From contig JACPXZ010000026.1 of assembly GCA_016196225.1 (NCBI GenBank), forward strand, positions 1 through 47,083: a stretch of 47,083 bases of DNA, written 5' to 3'. Both the position numbers and the translations under genes were made by a program. The DNA comes from Candidatus Peregrinibacteria bacterium. Lineage in GTDB: Bacteria > Patescibacteriota > Gracilibacteria > Peribacterales > Peribacteraceae. Every line of letters starts with the position of its first letter. Within the stretch, counting starts at the first letter, position 1. Positions 24,978-32,964 of this stretch are shown piece after piece. The notes beneath the pieces were generated by a model. That model was not told where the DNA came from. It was given only the letters and a program-made list of their open reading frames with translations, and searched no databases.

Positions 24978-25972
24978 ATGCATATCATCCAGGAAGAAAT
25001 CGGCCCCCCCGTTTTTACCAGTGTTGCCGGACCTAAAGGGGGTGACCCGGCGCATGCCGTTTTTACTATCGCCCCGCTTCCTCCGGGTATGGGATGACGC
25101 TGGGGAATGCATTACGGCGAACATTACTGTCGAGTTTACCCGGTGCTGCAGTAACGGCGGTTCGGATTCGTGGAGTGCAACATGAGTATGCGACCCTGAA
25201 GGGGGTCAAAGAATCGGTGATGGATATCATCCTCAATCTCAAAGGGTTGTATCTCAAGAAGCACAGCAAAGATCCGGAAATTATTCGGCTGCAGGGGAAG
25301 GGTTTGAGAGTACTGACAGCCAAGGATCTTTCGCTGACATCGGATATTGAAGTGCTTAACCCGTCACTTCATTTGGCGACATTGGACAAAGGAGGAGAAA
25401 TCGATATGGAGCTCACTGTTGAAAAGGGGGTTGGATATAATCCTGCGGCGGAACGAAATAAAAAGAATAACGAACCGGGTCTTATTCATGTCGATGCGAT
25501 CTACAGTCCGGTGATAAAAGTACATTATGATATTGAAGCGGCTCGGGTTGGTGAACGGACCAATCTCGATAAACTGACGATTGCGGTTAGTACGAATGGT
25601 TCGCTTATGGCGCAGGAGGCCATGCAATTTGCATCGCAGCTCCTTCAAAGTTATTTTGGATACTTTGCAAGCGAAGAGAAGATAGTGCAGCCGCAGTTTA
25701 TGGCAGATTTTTCACGTACAGCGGCACCGTCTGACGAAGAGGGTGCGCATGTTGCGATCAAGGAAAGCTACACCCCTATCGAGATTCTTAATCTCTCTCC
25801 GCGGACACTCAATGCGCTTATCAATGCCGGTGTGGGGAGTATTGAGCAGCTGGTAAAGTGTACAGAAACAGCGCTGACCAATTTTCGAGGCTTTGGTGCA
25901 AAAGCATTGGAGGAAGTAAAAACCACCCTTGCGGTGCGAGGGATGAAACTTTCGGAAGAATCAGTAGAATAA
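24978..25972 (+). pseudogene. rpoA: RNA polymerase alpha subunit, interrupted by an apparent one-base frameshift
   Basis: Alpha dimerises to start RNA polymerase assembly and binds promoter UP elements. From ATG 24978 the frame reads a normal N-terminus (HIIQEEIGPPVFTS, then HAVFTIAPLPPGMG) but stops at TGA 25095-25097. The frame beginning at ATG 25094 continues with TLGNALRRTLLSSLPGAAV, the alpha-NTD core, through the C-terminal domain to 25972. Adding one G to the GGG at 25085-25087 joins them as PLPPGYGMTLGNALRR, the expected family sequence, giving a 331-aa protein. The alpha-CTD is intact (LNLSPRTLNALINAGVGSIE). Because rpoA is essential, a sequencing or assembly error, or a recoding event, is likelier than true loss. 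Without repair, only a 292-aa form lacking the first strands can be made. Confidence 0.9.
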
Positions 25973-25978
25973 GTTACC

Positions 25979-26350
25979 ATGTTTCACCGCCATCGTCGTC
26001 TTCGGCTCTCCCAAAAACCTGCTCTTGCACGGTTGATGCTCCGCAATCTTGCAACCTCCTTTTTATTGTATGAGCGTGTCCGTACGACACGAAAACGTGC
26101 CAAAGTAGTCCAGCCAATCATTGAGCGATTGGTGCACACGGCCAAGACATCTTCCGAGCGGGAAGCCATTCGCGCACTGAATAGCGTAGTAACTGATCGT
26201 AATGCCAGTCGCAAACTCATCGAAGTATATAAAGATCGTTTTGGGGAGCGGTGCTCCGGCTTTACACGCATTATTCCCGTTGGCATGCGTAAGGGGGATG
26301 GAGCGGATATGGTGGATCTTGTTTTGGTTGATAAAAAATCTTCATCATGA
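25979..26350 (+). CDS. rplQ: 50S ribosomal protein L17
   Basis: L17 lies near the tunnel exit. The 123-aa protein opens with the family signature RHRRLRLSQKPALARLMLRNLATSF and has VRTTRKRAKVVQPIIERLV (about 37-55), then a C-terminal alpha/beta domain with GFTRIIPVGMRKGDGADM. It starts 6 nt after rpoA and overlaps rplM by 4 nt (ATGA). Length is normal. Confidence 0.95.
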   Translation: MFHRHRRLRLSQKPALARLMLRNLATSFLLYERVRTTRKRAKVVQPIIERLVHTAKTSSEREAIRALNSVVTDRNASRKLIEVYKDRFGERCSGFTRIIPVGMRKGDGADMVDLVLVDKKSSS

Positions 26351-26802
26351 AGACAACCATGCCCAAATCCTTGGCACCTCAGTGGATCATTATCGATGCT
26401 CGAGGTCAGTCGATCGGGAGAGTGGCAGTCACCAGCGCATTGATTTTGCGCGGGAAGCATCGGCCCGATTTTTCACCTCATCGGACGCATAGCGATCATG
26501 TGATTGTCATGAATGTCGGGGGACTCTGCATTCATCCCGCCAAAATATCTCAAAAGCAGTATCTCCGGCATACGGGTTACTTTGGTCATGTAAAAACAAA
26601 AAAACTCTCAGATCTTTTTCAAAAAGATCCGGGGCAGATTATTGAGCGTGCGGTGTGGGGCATGCTGCCGAAGAACCGCCTGCGGTCATCCTCGCTTCGT
26701 CGTTTGCATGTTTTTGAAGGAAGTACGCATCCTTTTGCGGCACAAAAACCTTCTCCTCTGGCTATATCGGTTTCTCGTGGTATAAAGCTATCTCCTTGCT
26801 GA
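26347..26802 (+). CDS. rplM: 50S ribosomal protein L13
   Basis: L13 is an early assembly protein. The 151-aa protein has APQWIIIDARGQSIGRVAV (about 10-28), LRGKHRPDFSPHRTHSDHVIVMN, a basic HTGYFGHVKTKKLSDL loop, and GMLPKNRLRSSSLRRLHVFEGSTHPFAAQ (in 104-132, split by helices). These match L13 throughout. rpsI follows 2 nt downstream, its regular partner in bacteria. Confidence 0.95.
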   Translation: MKTTMPKSLAPQWIIIDARGQSIGRVAVTSALILRGKHRPDFSPHRTHSDHVIVMNVGGLCIHPAKISQKQYLRHTGYFGHVKTKKLSDLFQKDPGQIIERAVWGMLPKNRLRSSSLRRLHVFEGSTHPFAAQKPSPLAISVSRGIKLSPC

Positions 26803-26804
26803 TT

Positions 26805-27206
26805 ATGTCTTCTTTGCAACGTCAGTATTTCTATAGTGTCGGGAAGCGCAAGAATGCGATTGCGTGCGTGCGTCTGTATCAAGACGGTTCGGGAACATGT
26901 ACGGTAAATACGCGTAAACTCAAAGAATACTTCCATGGTATCGGGAGTGAGAATGCTCTTGCTCCACTGGATATTGTTCGGGAAACGCGTACATTTGATA
27001 TTGAGGCGAAGGTGTATGGAGGGGGCAAGTCCGCGCAATCCGATGCGGTTCGCCTGGGGATCAGTCGTGCATTGATCCTTTGCAATCCGGAATGGCGGCC
27101 GGAACTCAAGCGTGCAGGATTTCTCCGGCGGGATGCGCGTATCAAAGAACGCAAGAAGCCGGGCTTAAAGCGTGCCCGGAGAGCACCGCAGTTTAGTAAG
27201 CGCTAA
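26805..27206 (+). CDS. rpsI: 30S ribosomal protein S9
   Basis: S9 places a C-terminal tail against P-site tRNA. The 133-aa protein has YSVGKRKNAIACVRLYQDG (about 9-27), a VYGGGKSAQSDAVRLGISRAL core and a tail ending KKPGLKRARRAPQFSKR with the terminal KR that touches the tRNA. ATG 26805 is preferred over an upstream TTG at 26796 that would overlap L13. It is the last gene of the cluster; a convergent minus-strand gene overlaps its last 4 nt. Confidence 0.96.
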   Translation: MSSLQRQYFYSVGKRKNAIACVRLYQDGSGTCTVNTRKLKEYFHGIGSENALAPLDIVRETRTFDIEAKVYGGGKSAQSDAVRLGISRALILCNPEWRPELKRAGFLRRDARIKERKKPGLKRARRAPQFSKR

Positions 27207-27562
27207 GCCGCAATATCAATTTTTGCGTAGTAGAGGGTGGTTCCTTCGGGGGTATCAAGAATGAACTGGGCGTCGAGGATATTGAGCTGAACAATAGTCT
27301 GACACATACGGAGCAAGATCTCCGGCGGGAGAGTAACGCCGTCCTCAAGGCAGGTGGCGCATAACCCTGCCGCATCTTTTGCCCGCAGATACGCGTCCCC
27401 CTTTTGGGTGATGGTACGGTAGAGTGCATCCTGAATATCCAGGATGTAGCCCTCGATATGGTCTTGTAACTGATCGATCGGCAGGGCGTTGAGCTCCGGC
27501 ATGACTTTGATGATATCCAGATCATTACGGATAGCGTGGGCAATGGCGGCTTCGATAGACAT
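27203..27562 (-). CDS. Hypothetical protein, 119 aa
   Basis: I do not recognise this protein. It is largely helical: SIEAAIAHAIRNDLDIIKVM, then a DQLQDHIEGYILDIQDALYR helix, a CATCLEDGV-type pair of Cys (CxxC), and a strand-like ILDTPEGTTLYYAKIDIAA end. ATG 27562 (SIEAAIAH) is chosen over longer in-frame openings that include a repeat region. It is the last gene of a minus-strand series headed by polX and the CYTH gene, with its stop on the rpsI stop. Confidence 0.6.
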   Translation of the reverse strand: MSIEAAIAHAIRNDLDIIKVMPELNALPIDQLQDHIEGYILDIQDALYRTITQKGDAYLRAKDAAGLCATCLEDGVTLPPEILLRMCQTIVQLNILDAQFILDTPEGTTLYYAKIDIAA

Positions 27563-27632
27563 TGTTTGTTTTGTGTGTAAGTAACAGAACATAATAGCAG
27601 AAAGTGAAACGTATGTCCAGGTCCCATATATT

Positions 27633-27650
27633 CCTCCCCATTGGGAGGGG
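27633..27650. repeat. Family B palindromic repeat, short copy
   Basis: CCTCCCCATTGGGAGGGG is an 18-base near-perfect palindrome between the two small unknown genes. It matches the core of the G/C-rich repeat family found at 19220, 33748, 38382, 38844, 42765 and 42841. It has no U tract on either side, so it is not an ordinary terminator. Confidence 0.6.
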
Positions 27651-27654
27651 TGCC

Positions 27655-27897
27655 TCACCACATCAAATCGGTATCATCACAGAGATCATTGGCTTCGGGA
27701 GCGACGCGGGCACAAAGAGAGAGGTGCAGGACATCATGAGCATCACGACGCATCGACAAAATCACTAATTCTTCTCCCCATTCCCGTAGTTCGTGATCAG
27801 AGTCCTGTAAAAAAGATTGAATAGTGTCCGAAGAACTACCGGGAGGAAATGTAAGATCACACCATCCCGAAAGACGATCCGTAGCCATAAAGAACAT
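27655..27897 (-). CDS. Hypothetical protein, 80 aa
   Basis: This small acidic protein is not recognised. From MFFMATDRLSGWCDL it continues with a helix SSSDTIQSFLQDSDHELREW, a strand-like ELVILSMRRD and an acidic C-terminus (NDLCDDTDLMW). The start lies 1 nt downstream of the polX stop, suggesting translational coupling. Longer in-frame openings run into polX. It could be a real co-transcribed gene or a remnant; it has no visible motif. Confidence 0.5.
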   Translation of the reverse strand: MFFMATDRLSGWCDLTFPPGSSSDTIQSFLQDSDHELREWGEELVILSMRRDAHDVLHLSLCARVAPEANDLCDDTDLMW

Positions 27898-27898
27898 G

Positions 27899-29635
27899 TT
27901 ATCTCTTTTTAAGCCAATTGTGAAGCCGTTCCCATGGCAGAGTATTAAGGACATCCTTTTTTTCGAGCCATCCGCGACGCGCCTGGAAGATTCCATATTG
28001 GTAGGAGAGATGGGCGGGGGAATGGGCATCAGAATTGATGCAGATCGTTACACCGAGTTCCTTCGCGCGTTTTAGATGCACATCGTTCAAGTCGAGACGG
28101 ACGGGGGAGGCGTTGAGTTCGATAACCTTTCCGTTCTTTTTGGCTGCACGCAGGACGGCATCGATATCGAGATCAACTGCCTCACGTTTGCCGATAATCC
28201 GTCCCGTCGGATGACCGAGAATATGGACGTATGGATTTTCAATGGCGCGCAGGACCCGTTTGGTGAGCTGTACACGCGATTGGCGAAAATTCTGATGAAT
28301 GGATGCCACGACGAGATCGAGCTTGGCAAGAACGGAGTCCGGGAGGTAGAGAGATCCGTCGGCAAGAATATCAACCTCTGCGCCAGCGAGGATATGAATG
28401 CCGGGAACAGCGAGGCGGGCTTTGTGAATCTCTCTGAGATACTTCTTGATATTTTTTGGTTTGATGCCGCGGACCATGCCCATACTCGACGCATGATCGG
28501 TGATGGCAACGTATTCATGTCCTTTTTCCTTGGCCGCGCGCGCCATTTCTATAATCGATGAACGGCCGTCACTAAAAGTCGAGTGCGTATGCAAATCGCC
28601 ACGGAGATATTTTTCCTGAATGAGATGAGGCAATCGACCGGCAGTCGCCGCCTCGATTTCGCCGCGGTCTTCCCGGAGTTCGGGTTCGATGTATGGAAGA
28701 TCCAATGCGGCAAAAACATCTTTTTCAGTTTTGGCCGCAATGAGTTCCCCTTTGTGTTTAGCCGTCCCCTTAAATACTCCATATTCCGAAACGGTGAGGC
28801 CGCGTCGGACGGCAATTTTGCGAACATGGACATTATGATCTTTGCTGCCGGTAAAGTAGTAGAGAGCGGCGCCAAAAACATCCGGAGCCACAATACGAAG
28901 ATCGGCGTCAATCCCGGCGTGGAGGAATACGCTGGCTTTGGTTGTTCCTTTGGCAACGACTCGTGCGACGTGCGGGAGCGCGCAAAAGGAATCCATAAGC
29001 TTTGCGGGGGTATTGCTCGTCGCAAGGATATCGATATCCCGGCAGGTTTCACGATGCCGCCGCAAACTTCCTGCAATTTCAATAGATGAACAGAGGTTTG
29101 TTTTTTTTAAACTCATGATCAGCTCTTGTGCAAAGGGAAGCGCTTCATAGATTGGTAAGCGGCCGCTCACGGTTTTAAGAAACTCAATCCCCTTAAGGAT
29201 ATTTGCAACAGATTTTTCGCCCCATCCTTTGAGGGATGTAAGTTTTCCGGACTCTGCAAGGCGTTTGAGTTGAGAAATGCTCCTCACGTTAAATTTCTGC
29301 CAGAGAAATTTTGTTTTTTTGGGGCCGATACCCTCAATGCGCATAATTTCGAGCAGCCCCTTGGGAAGGTTTTTTTCGAGTTTGTTCAAGTACGAGAGTT
29401 TATCTGTTTTGAGGAGCTCTTCGATCTTTTGTGCAAGATCTTCTCCGACCCCCGGGAGCTCTTTGAGGCTACCAATCCCTCCATGGTCATATATTTCCCG
29501 GATGTCTTTTGGGAGGTTACCAATCACTTGGACTGCGCGCTCATATGCGCGGATACGGAATGGATTTTCTTCTCCTGTGAGCTCGAGGAGCATCGCAATA
29601 CGTTCGAAGACTTGTGCGATTTCTGCATTGGTCAT
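27899..29635 (-). CDS. polX: DNA polymerase/3'-5' exonuclease PolX
   Basis: PolX fills short gaps in base-excision repair and carries its own nuclease. The 578-aa protein has helix-hairpin-helix repeats (LPGVGEDLAQKIEELL, IEGIGPKKTKFLW, LKGWGEKSVANIL) in its first 160 residues. The pol-beta nucleotidyltransferase site AGSLRRHRETCRDIDIL (about 193-209) has two metal-binding Asp, with a third in DADLRIV. A C-terminal PHP domain begins GDLHTHSTFSDGR and contains AITDHA and INSDAHSP. Length is standard (about 570). I chose ATG 29635 because upstream residues lack similarity. It lies 16 nt after the CYTH gene. Confidence 0.94.
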   Translation of the reverse strand: MTNAEIAQVFERIAMLLELTGEENPFRIRAYERAVQVIGNLPKDIREIYDHGGIGSLKELPGVGEDLAQKIEELLKTDKLSYLNKLEKNLPKGLLEIMRIEGIGPKKTKFLWQKFNVRSISQLKRLAESGKLTSLKGWGEKSVANILKGIEFLKTVSGRLPIYEALPFAQELIMSLKKTNLCSSIEIAGSLRRHRETCRDIDILATSNTPAKLMDSFCALPHVARVVAKGTTKASVFLHAGIDADLRIVAPDVFGAALYYFTGSKDHNVHVRKIAVRRGLTVSEYGVFKGTAKHKGELIAAKTEKDVFAALDLPYIEPELREDRGEIEAATAGRLPHLIQEKYLRGDLHTHSTFSDGRSSIIEMARAAKEKGHEYVAITDHASSMGMVRGIKPKNIKKYLREIHKARLAVPGIHILAGAEVDILADGSLYLPDSVLAKLDLVVASIHQNFRQSRVQLTKRVLRAIENPYVHILGHPTGRIIGKREAVDLDIDAVLRAAKKNGKVIELNASPVRLDLNDVHLKRAKELGVTICINSDAHSPAHLSYQYGIFQARRGWLEKKDVLNTLPWERLHNWLKKR

Positions 29636-29651
29636 GCGCGAAGCATACCTT

Positions 29652-30170
29652 TTATTGCTTTTTCTTTTTATAGAATTTTTGCACGTCGGTCGTGGACCAT
29701 GGTTTGGCATGTTTCATCGATAGACCGAGTTTTTCGGCATATTTCTTGATGTCCTCGACGGTTGGCGCTTCGATTTCCAAAAATGGCGGAATGCCGGGGA
29801 CAGTATCGATTTCGAATCGTGTTTTGCCGAGGAGGTAGGAAATGCGGTGGCGAGTGATGCGTCGTTTAAATTGTAATGAAAGATGTTTCAGTATTTCTTT
29901 CATAGTCTCAGCGTCGCTGACATTGACCTCGTATTCATCACAGACCTTTGCTTGTTCGTAGTCTTTCCTTTGTTTGAGGGTTAGCTCTACAATGTCTCCC
30001 TTTGTTCGTAGGCGAATCGTGGCATCATTTTTTGTGAGACGTTTGTCGTCAAAATCAAAATAATCCGCGACGATCTCTCCATCAAAGACACGCTTGGCAC
30101 CCAGATCCTCTAAGGAGGAGATAACGTCCTCGGGATTCACTTCTAAAAATTTGACTTCGATCTCACGCAT
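29652..30170 (-). CDS. CYTH-domain protein (class IV adenylyl cyclase/triphosphatase type)
   Basis: The 172-aa protein is a CYTH tunnel enzyme that acts on triphosphates. The signature E-x-E-x-K is present as EIEVKF (residues 3-8). Conserved tunnel residues follow: DYFDFDDKRL (41-50), IRLRTKGD, ELTLKQRKD, and CDEYEVNV with its two Glu. RFEIDTVPGIPPFLEIEAPT is the typical CyaB-type second half. It could be a thiamine-triphosphatase, tripolyphosphatase or adenylyl cyclase. It lies 1 nt after the small chorismate-mutase-like gene. Confidence 0.88.
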   Translation of the reverse strand: MREIEVKFLEVNPEDVISSLEDLGAKRVFDGEIVADYFDFDDKRLTKNDATIRLRTKGDIVELTLKQRKDYEQAKVCDEYEVNVSDAETMKEILKHLSLQFKRRITRHRISYLLGKTRFEIDTVPGIPPFLEIEAPTVEDIKKYAEKLGLSMKHAKPWSTTDVQKFYKKKKQ

Positions 30171-30171
30171 G

Positions 30172-30429
30172 TTATTCGCCGGGTTTTTGGCAAAGCTGCT
30201 CGAGACATTTGCAAAGTTTTATCAGTGCTCCTTCATCCATACCGCACTCCATGCCTTCTTCGAGCCAGAGATCGAGCAGTTCGGCATCGTAGTCTTTGTC
30301 GTGCAACATCGAGTTCCTCCGGGCATCCCATAAGAGTTGACAACGCTCTTCGAGCAGACGAAAAATTTTCTCATCGATACGGGTAAGTGCGGGCCGGAGA
30401 TCGTGGAGAACAGGCAAAGCAACGCGCAA
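30172..30429 (-). CDS. Chorismate-mutase type II-like mini-protein
   Basis: The 85-aa protein has the helical pattern of AroQ-type chorismate mutases: LRPALTRIDEKIFRLLEERC (11-30), like the LR..ID.ID..LL.LL.ER opening, then a DKDYDAELLDLW helix and GMDEGALIKLCKCLEQLC, like the last helix. Some catalytic positions (the Lys and C-terminal Gln of AroQ) are not obvious, so activity is uncertain. It may be a structural mimic. No other shikimate gene is nearby. It starts with TTG at 30429, 35 nt after the HTTM gene. The weak start lowers certainty. Confidence 0.5.
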   Translation of the reverse strand: MRVALPVLHDLRPALTRIDEKIFRLLEERCQLLWDARRNSMLHDKDYDAELLDLWLEEGMECGMDEGALIKLCKCLEQLCQKPGE

Positions 30430-30464
30430 GCTATCAGACGCGTGTTCATTTGCAAAGCTCTTTT

Positions 30465-31355
30465 TTACGGAATGGAAGGGGCGGTCTTTTTGAGGAACCG
30501 GTAGACGGCTTCCGGTTCAAGGAAGGTGATGTAGGCGGGGACCATGATGAGGAACCACCACATGGAAATAAGGACTGCAATCGTGATATGGAACAGTGCG
30601 CCGCCGAAAAAGAAGAGCCATTGATATCGTCGTATCCAGAGACCGAAGGGGAGGAGGAATTGAAAAAACTTCAATAGAAAGAGCGCCCTATCATAAAAGG
30701 GAAGAGGAAGGTTTGTTTGTGCAACGGTGAAGGCGAGGGGGGTCGCCCATCGTCCCGTGAGTGCGTGAGTCAGGATCTCTCCATGTTGCCAATCCGGCAG
30801 TGCCATTTTTTCCCATCCCACGCCAAGATATGTTGCGCTTAACTGGAGTGCGATGAGACGTTGGGGGAGAATGTGGATGGGTTGCCAAGCGAATACCGAT
30901 CCTTTGTGAAGGAGCATGCGCAGTGAAAACGTACGGTCTGCGCCACTGCAGAGGAGTACGAGGAGGATAAAAACGAACAGTCGTTCAAATGTCATAAAGA
31001 AGGGATGCAGGCCGATGTTCCAGAAGTATGCGTATATCCCAAGAGTCATGAGAATACCCGCGCGCATCCTCATACCGATCGTGACCATGGCGAGCGCCAC
31101 CATAAGAAGAGTGAACACCGCGTACGCGACAGTGACGGAAGGAGGGATAAGAAAGATATCAATCGCTCCGATGCCGGTTGGTAAAAAGTAGGGAAGAGCG
31201 AGTCCCTGGTCCGAAAATAACATGGGTATGGCGGGTGTTTTTAATCCCCAATGGATGAGGAGCCACATGCCAAGCAGAATACGAAGAATAGCCATGCTAT
31301 GTGGGGGGACCCGACGCTCTGCCCAGCGGGAGAATATTCCGGATTTAAAATTCAT
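30465..31355 (-). CDS. HTTM-domain membrane protein
   Basis: The 296-aa integral membrane protein resembles the HTTM domain family, related to the membrane part of vitamin K-dependent gamma-carboxylase. It has about seven hydrophobic segments and features such as AILRILLGMWLLIHWG near the start and SATYLGVGWEKMALPDWQHG at about 172-191. The sequence FHITIAVLISMWWFLIMVPAY near the end is a typical HTTM closing segment. Its role is unknown for most of the family. It overlaps its partner gene by 4 nt. Confidence 0.75.
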   Translation of the reverse strand: MNFKSGIFSRWAERRVPPHSMAILRILLGMWLLIHWGLKTPAIPMLFSDQGLALPYFLPTGIGAIDIFLIPPSVTVAYAVFTLLMVALAMVTIGMRMRAGILMTLGIYAYFWNIGLHPFFMTFERLFVFILLVLLCSGADRTFSLRMLLHKGSVFAWQPIHILPQRLIALQLSATYLGVGWEKMALPDWQHGEILTHALTGRWATPLAFTVAQTNLPLPFYDRALFLLKFFQFLLPFGLWIRRYQWLFFFGGALFHITIAVLISMWWFLIMVPAYITFLEPEAVYRFLKKTAPSIP

Positions 31356-31843
31356 GGGACAAGGGTGACAAGTTCATTCCGAAGGAAGAATGGTTCTTTA
31401 TAGAGGGTCCGGTATCCTTCCGGCGAACGCGGCCATGTCCGGTAGATGATGCGGATATGATCGAATATATTTCCTTTTGTACGCTCCTGCTCGAGGAGTT
31501 TTAGTGCAAGTTCCCGATACTTTGCGTAGAGGAATGCAGGACTGTCTTCTTTTTGAAATGAATGCAGTGCCATGCGTACGCTGGCTTCTCCGCGGATAAA
31601 GGGGAAGTACGATTCTAGCGGGATCGGGGTCCATCTCCCGTCAGGCAATTCTCCCTCCGCAATAAATACTCCATTCCAGGGGACATCCCCTTGATATGGG
31701 GCCATGAGAGTATAACTAACGTGAATAAGTGGCCATGGGAGGAGTGGGATGCGGAAACGCCCGATTGTATACAAAAACGCGGCTCCCGTGATCAGAAGGT
31801 ATGTTATGAGAATGGCAGAGGCGAAGAGTGACTTGTAGTACAT
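31352..31843 (-). CDS. Membrane-anchored partner of the HTTM protein
   Basis: The 163-aa protein has one N-terminal hydrophobic segment (LITYLLITGAAFLYTIGRF) and an extracytoplasmic domain with GVFIAEGELPDGRWTPIPLE and a final NELVTLVP strand. Similar small proteins are coded next to HTTM genes in other bacteria, from general knowledge. The 4-nt overlap with the HTTM gene makes a complex probable. I do not recognise a named domain. It lies 31 nt after the secreted Ser/Pro-rich protein. Confidence 0.65.
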   Translation of the reverse strand: MYYKSLFASAILITYLLITGAAFLYTIGRFRIPLLPWPLIHVSYTLMAPYQGDVPWNGVFIAEGELPDGRWTPIPLESYFPFIRGEASVRMALHSFQKEDSPAFLYAKYRELALKLLEQERTKGNIFDHIRIIYRTWPRSPEGYRTLYKEPFFLRNELVTLVP

Positions 31844-31874
31844 GGGTTTACTTTATCGCGGGGCTTGCCCTGCG

Positions 31875-32870
31875 TCACTCCAGGAACGGTTGACCGGCCG
31901 GAACCTCAATGGATGGCTGCAATAGAGGCCCGGAAGTATTTGAAGTATTCCACTCTGCGGTCAAGTCCTTGAAGAGGTCGCTTATTTTTGCAGAGGTTGG
32001 GATGTCCTGCATGAGGATCGGTTCGATGGATATACGCATTTTGCCGAGCGCATAGATGCTGCTGCGAAGCGCCACCGTACAGGGGGTTTTGCCGGATGTG
32101 AGGTAAAACTCGGCGCATTGTGTGCGGGCACTTAAGAGCTCCAGTCGTGCATCGCGATATCCCTGATATGCCTGATCCATTGCAGTGGCGGTAATGAGGG
32201 GTGATCCGGTCATGATTTGCAGGAACTGTGGCAAACGCTGGAAAATCGTGGTGAGCGCAGTGAGCACGGTGAGAGGGTCGTGTTCCGGCGGAGGAAGAGG
32301 TTGGACTTGAGGAGACGGTACATTGGTGATGCCCAGCAACTGTGCAATGAGATCATCGATCGGTTTTGTGGGGGTTATTCGTGAAGGAAAGAGTACCGTT
32401 CCCTGAACGGTCGGTGAGGCGCAACTTGTCCGATCTGTTACTCTTTTTCCTGTGGCATCGATACAAAATGGCTGATCATCGGGAATAGGTACAGAGGAGC
32501 TCTGTTTTGGCGCGGAAGAGAACGAGGGGAGGGAGGACATGAGCAGTGGCGCGGTGCTGCTGGGTGAGGTTGTCACGCTACTTGTGGAACTTTTCTTTCC
32601 GGCAAAACACTCTCGGAGACATTCGTTGAATGCCGGGGTGAATGACGGGATTCCTTTGCAAATTTGATTGAGACAATCCTGAAAGTTTGGCGAGGGAGGG
32701 GAGGTCGGCTGAGAAGAAGGAAGAGTCAGTGAAAAGGATGGGAGCAAAGACGGAATATCATCAAATGTGTGGAATGATGCGTTGGGACTATGGATACGCA
32801 CGGAAGCGATGCTCACGGTAGCGAAGAGGAGCGTTATGACGAGGACAGCGATTTTGTGGAAACGCCGCAT
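31875..32870 (-). CDS. Secreted Ser/Pro-rich hypothetical protein
   Basis: The 331-aa protein begins with a Sec signal peptide (RRFHKIAVLVITLLFATVSIA, cleavage probably after SIA or ASV). A linker rich in Ser, Pro and Thr occupies about residues 30-140, with two Cys pairs around DCLNQICKGIPSF and NECLRECFAGK. The C-terminal half is more regular and helical (LTVLTALTTIFQRLPQFLQ, YQGYRDARLELLSARTQCAEF). No named domain is seen. A cell-surface or periplasmic role is likely. It diverges from the SLH gene, with a good promoter in front. Confidence 0.7.
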   Translation of the reverse strand: MRRFHKIAVLVITLLFATVSIASVRIHSPNASFHTFDDIPSLLPSFSLTLPSSQPTSPPSPNFQDCLNQICKGIPSFTPAFNECLRECFAGKKSSTSSVTTSPSSTAPLLMSSLPSFSSAPKQSSSVPIPDDQPFCIDATGKRVTDRTSCASPTVQGTVLFPSRITPTKPIDDLIAQLLGITNVPSPQVQPLPPPEHDPLTVLTALTTIFQRLPQFLQIMTGSPLITATAMDQAYQGYRDARLELLSARTQCAEFYLTSGKTPCTVALRSSIYALGKMRISIEPILMQDIPTSAKISDLFKDLTAEWNTSNTSGPLLQPSIEVPAGQPFLE

Positions 32871-32890
32871 ATTGTGGTCTTAATCGTATA

Positions 32891-32919
32891 ATTATAGCAT
32901 TTTAATGATAAATTTGCAA
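32891..32919 (-). promoter_or_regulatory. Promoter of the secreted Ser/Pro-rich gene
   Basis: On the minus strand TTGCAA (32914-32919) and a consensus TATAAT (32891-32896) are separated by 17 nt. The start codon at 32870 is about 20 nt downstream of the -10, so the leader would be very short. This fits CPR genes with short or absent leaders. The -35 has four of six consensus bases. Confidence 0.55.
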
Positions 32920-32964
32920 TTCCGAAGTTCCTCTCCTCTGTTTCCCGGACATACAATAACTTCT

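Noticed and set aside
27193-27627. Alternative frame on the minus strand over the 119-aa gene
   Set aside because: It is Ser/Arg/Pro-rich, typical of an off-frame; the SIEAAIAH frame has natural composition.
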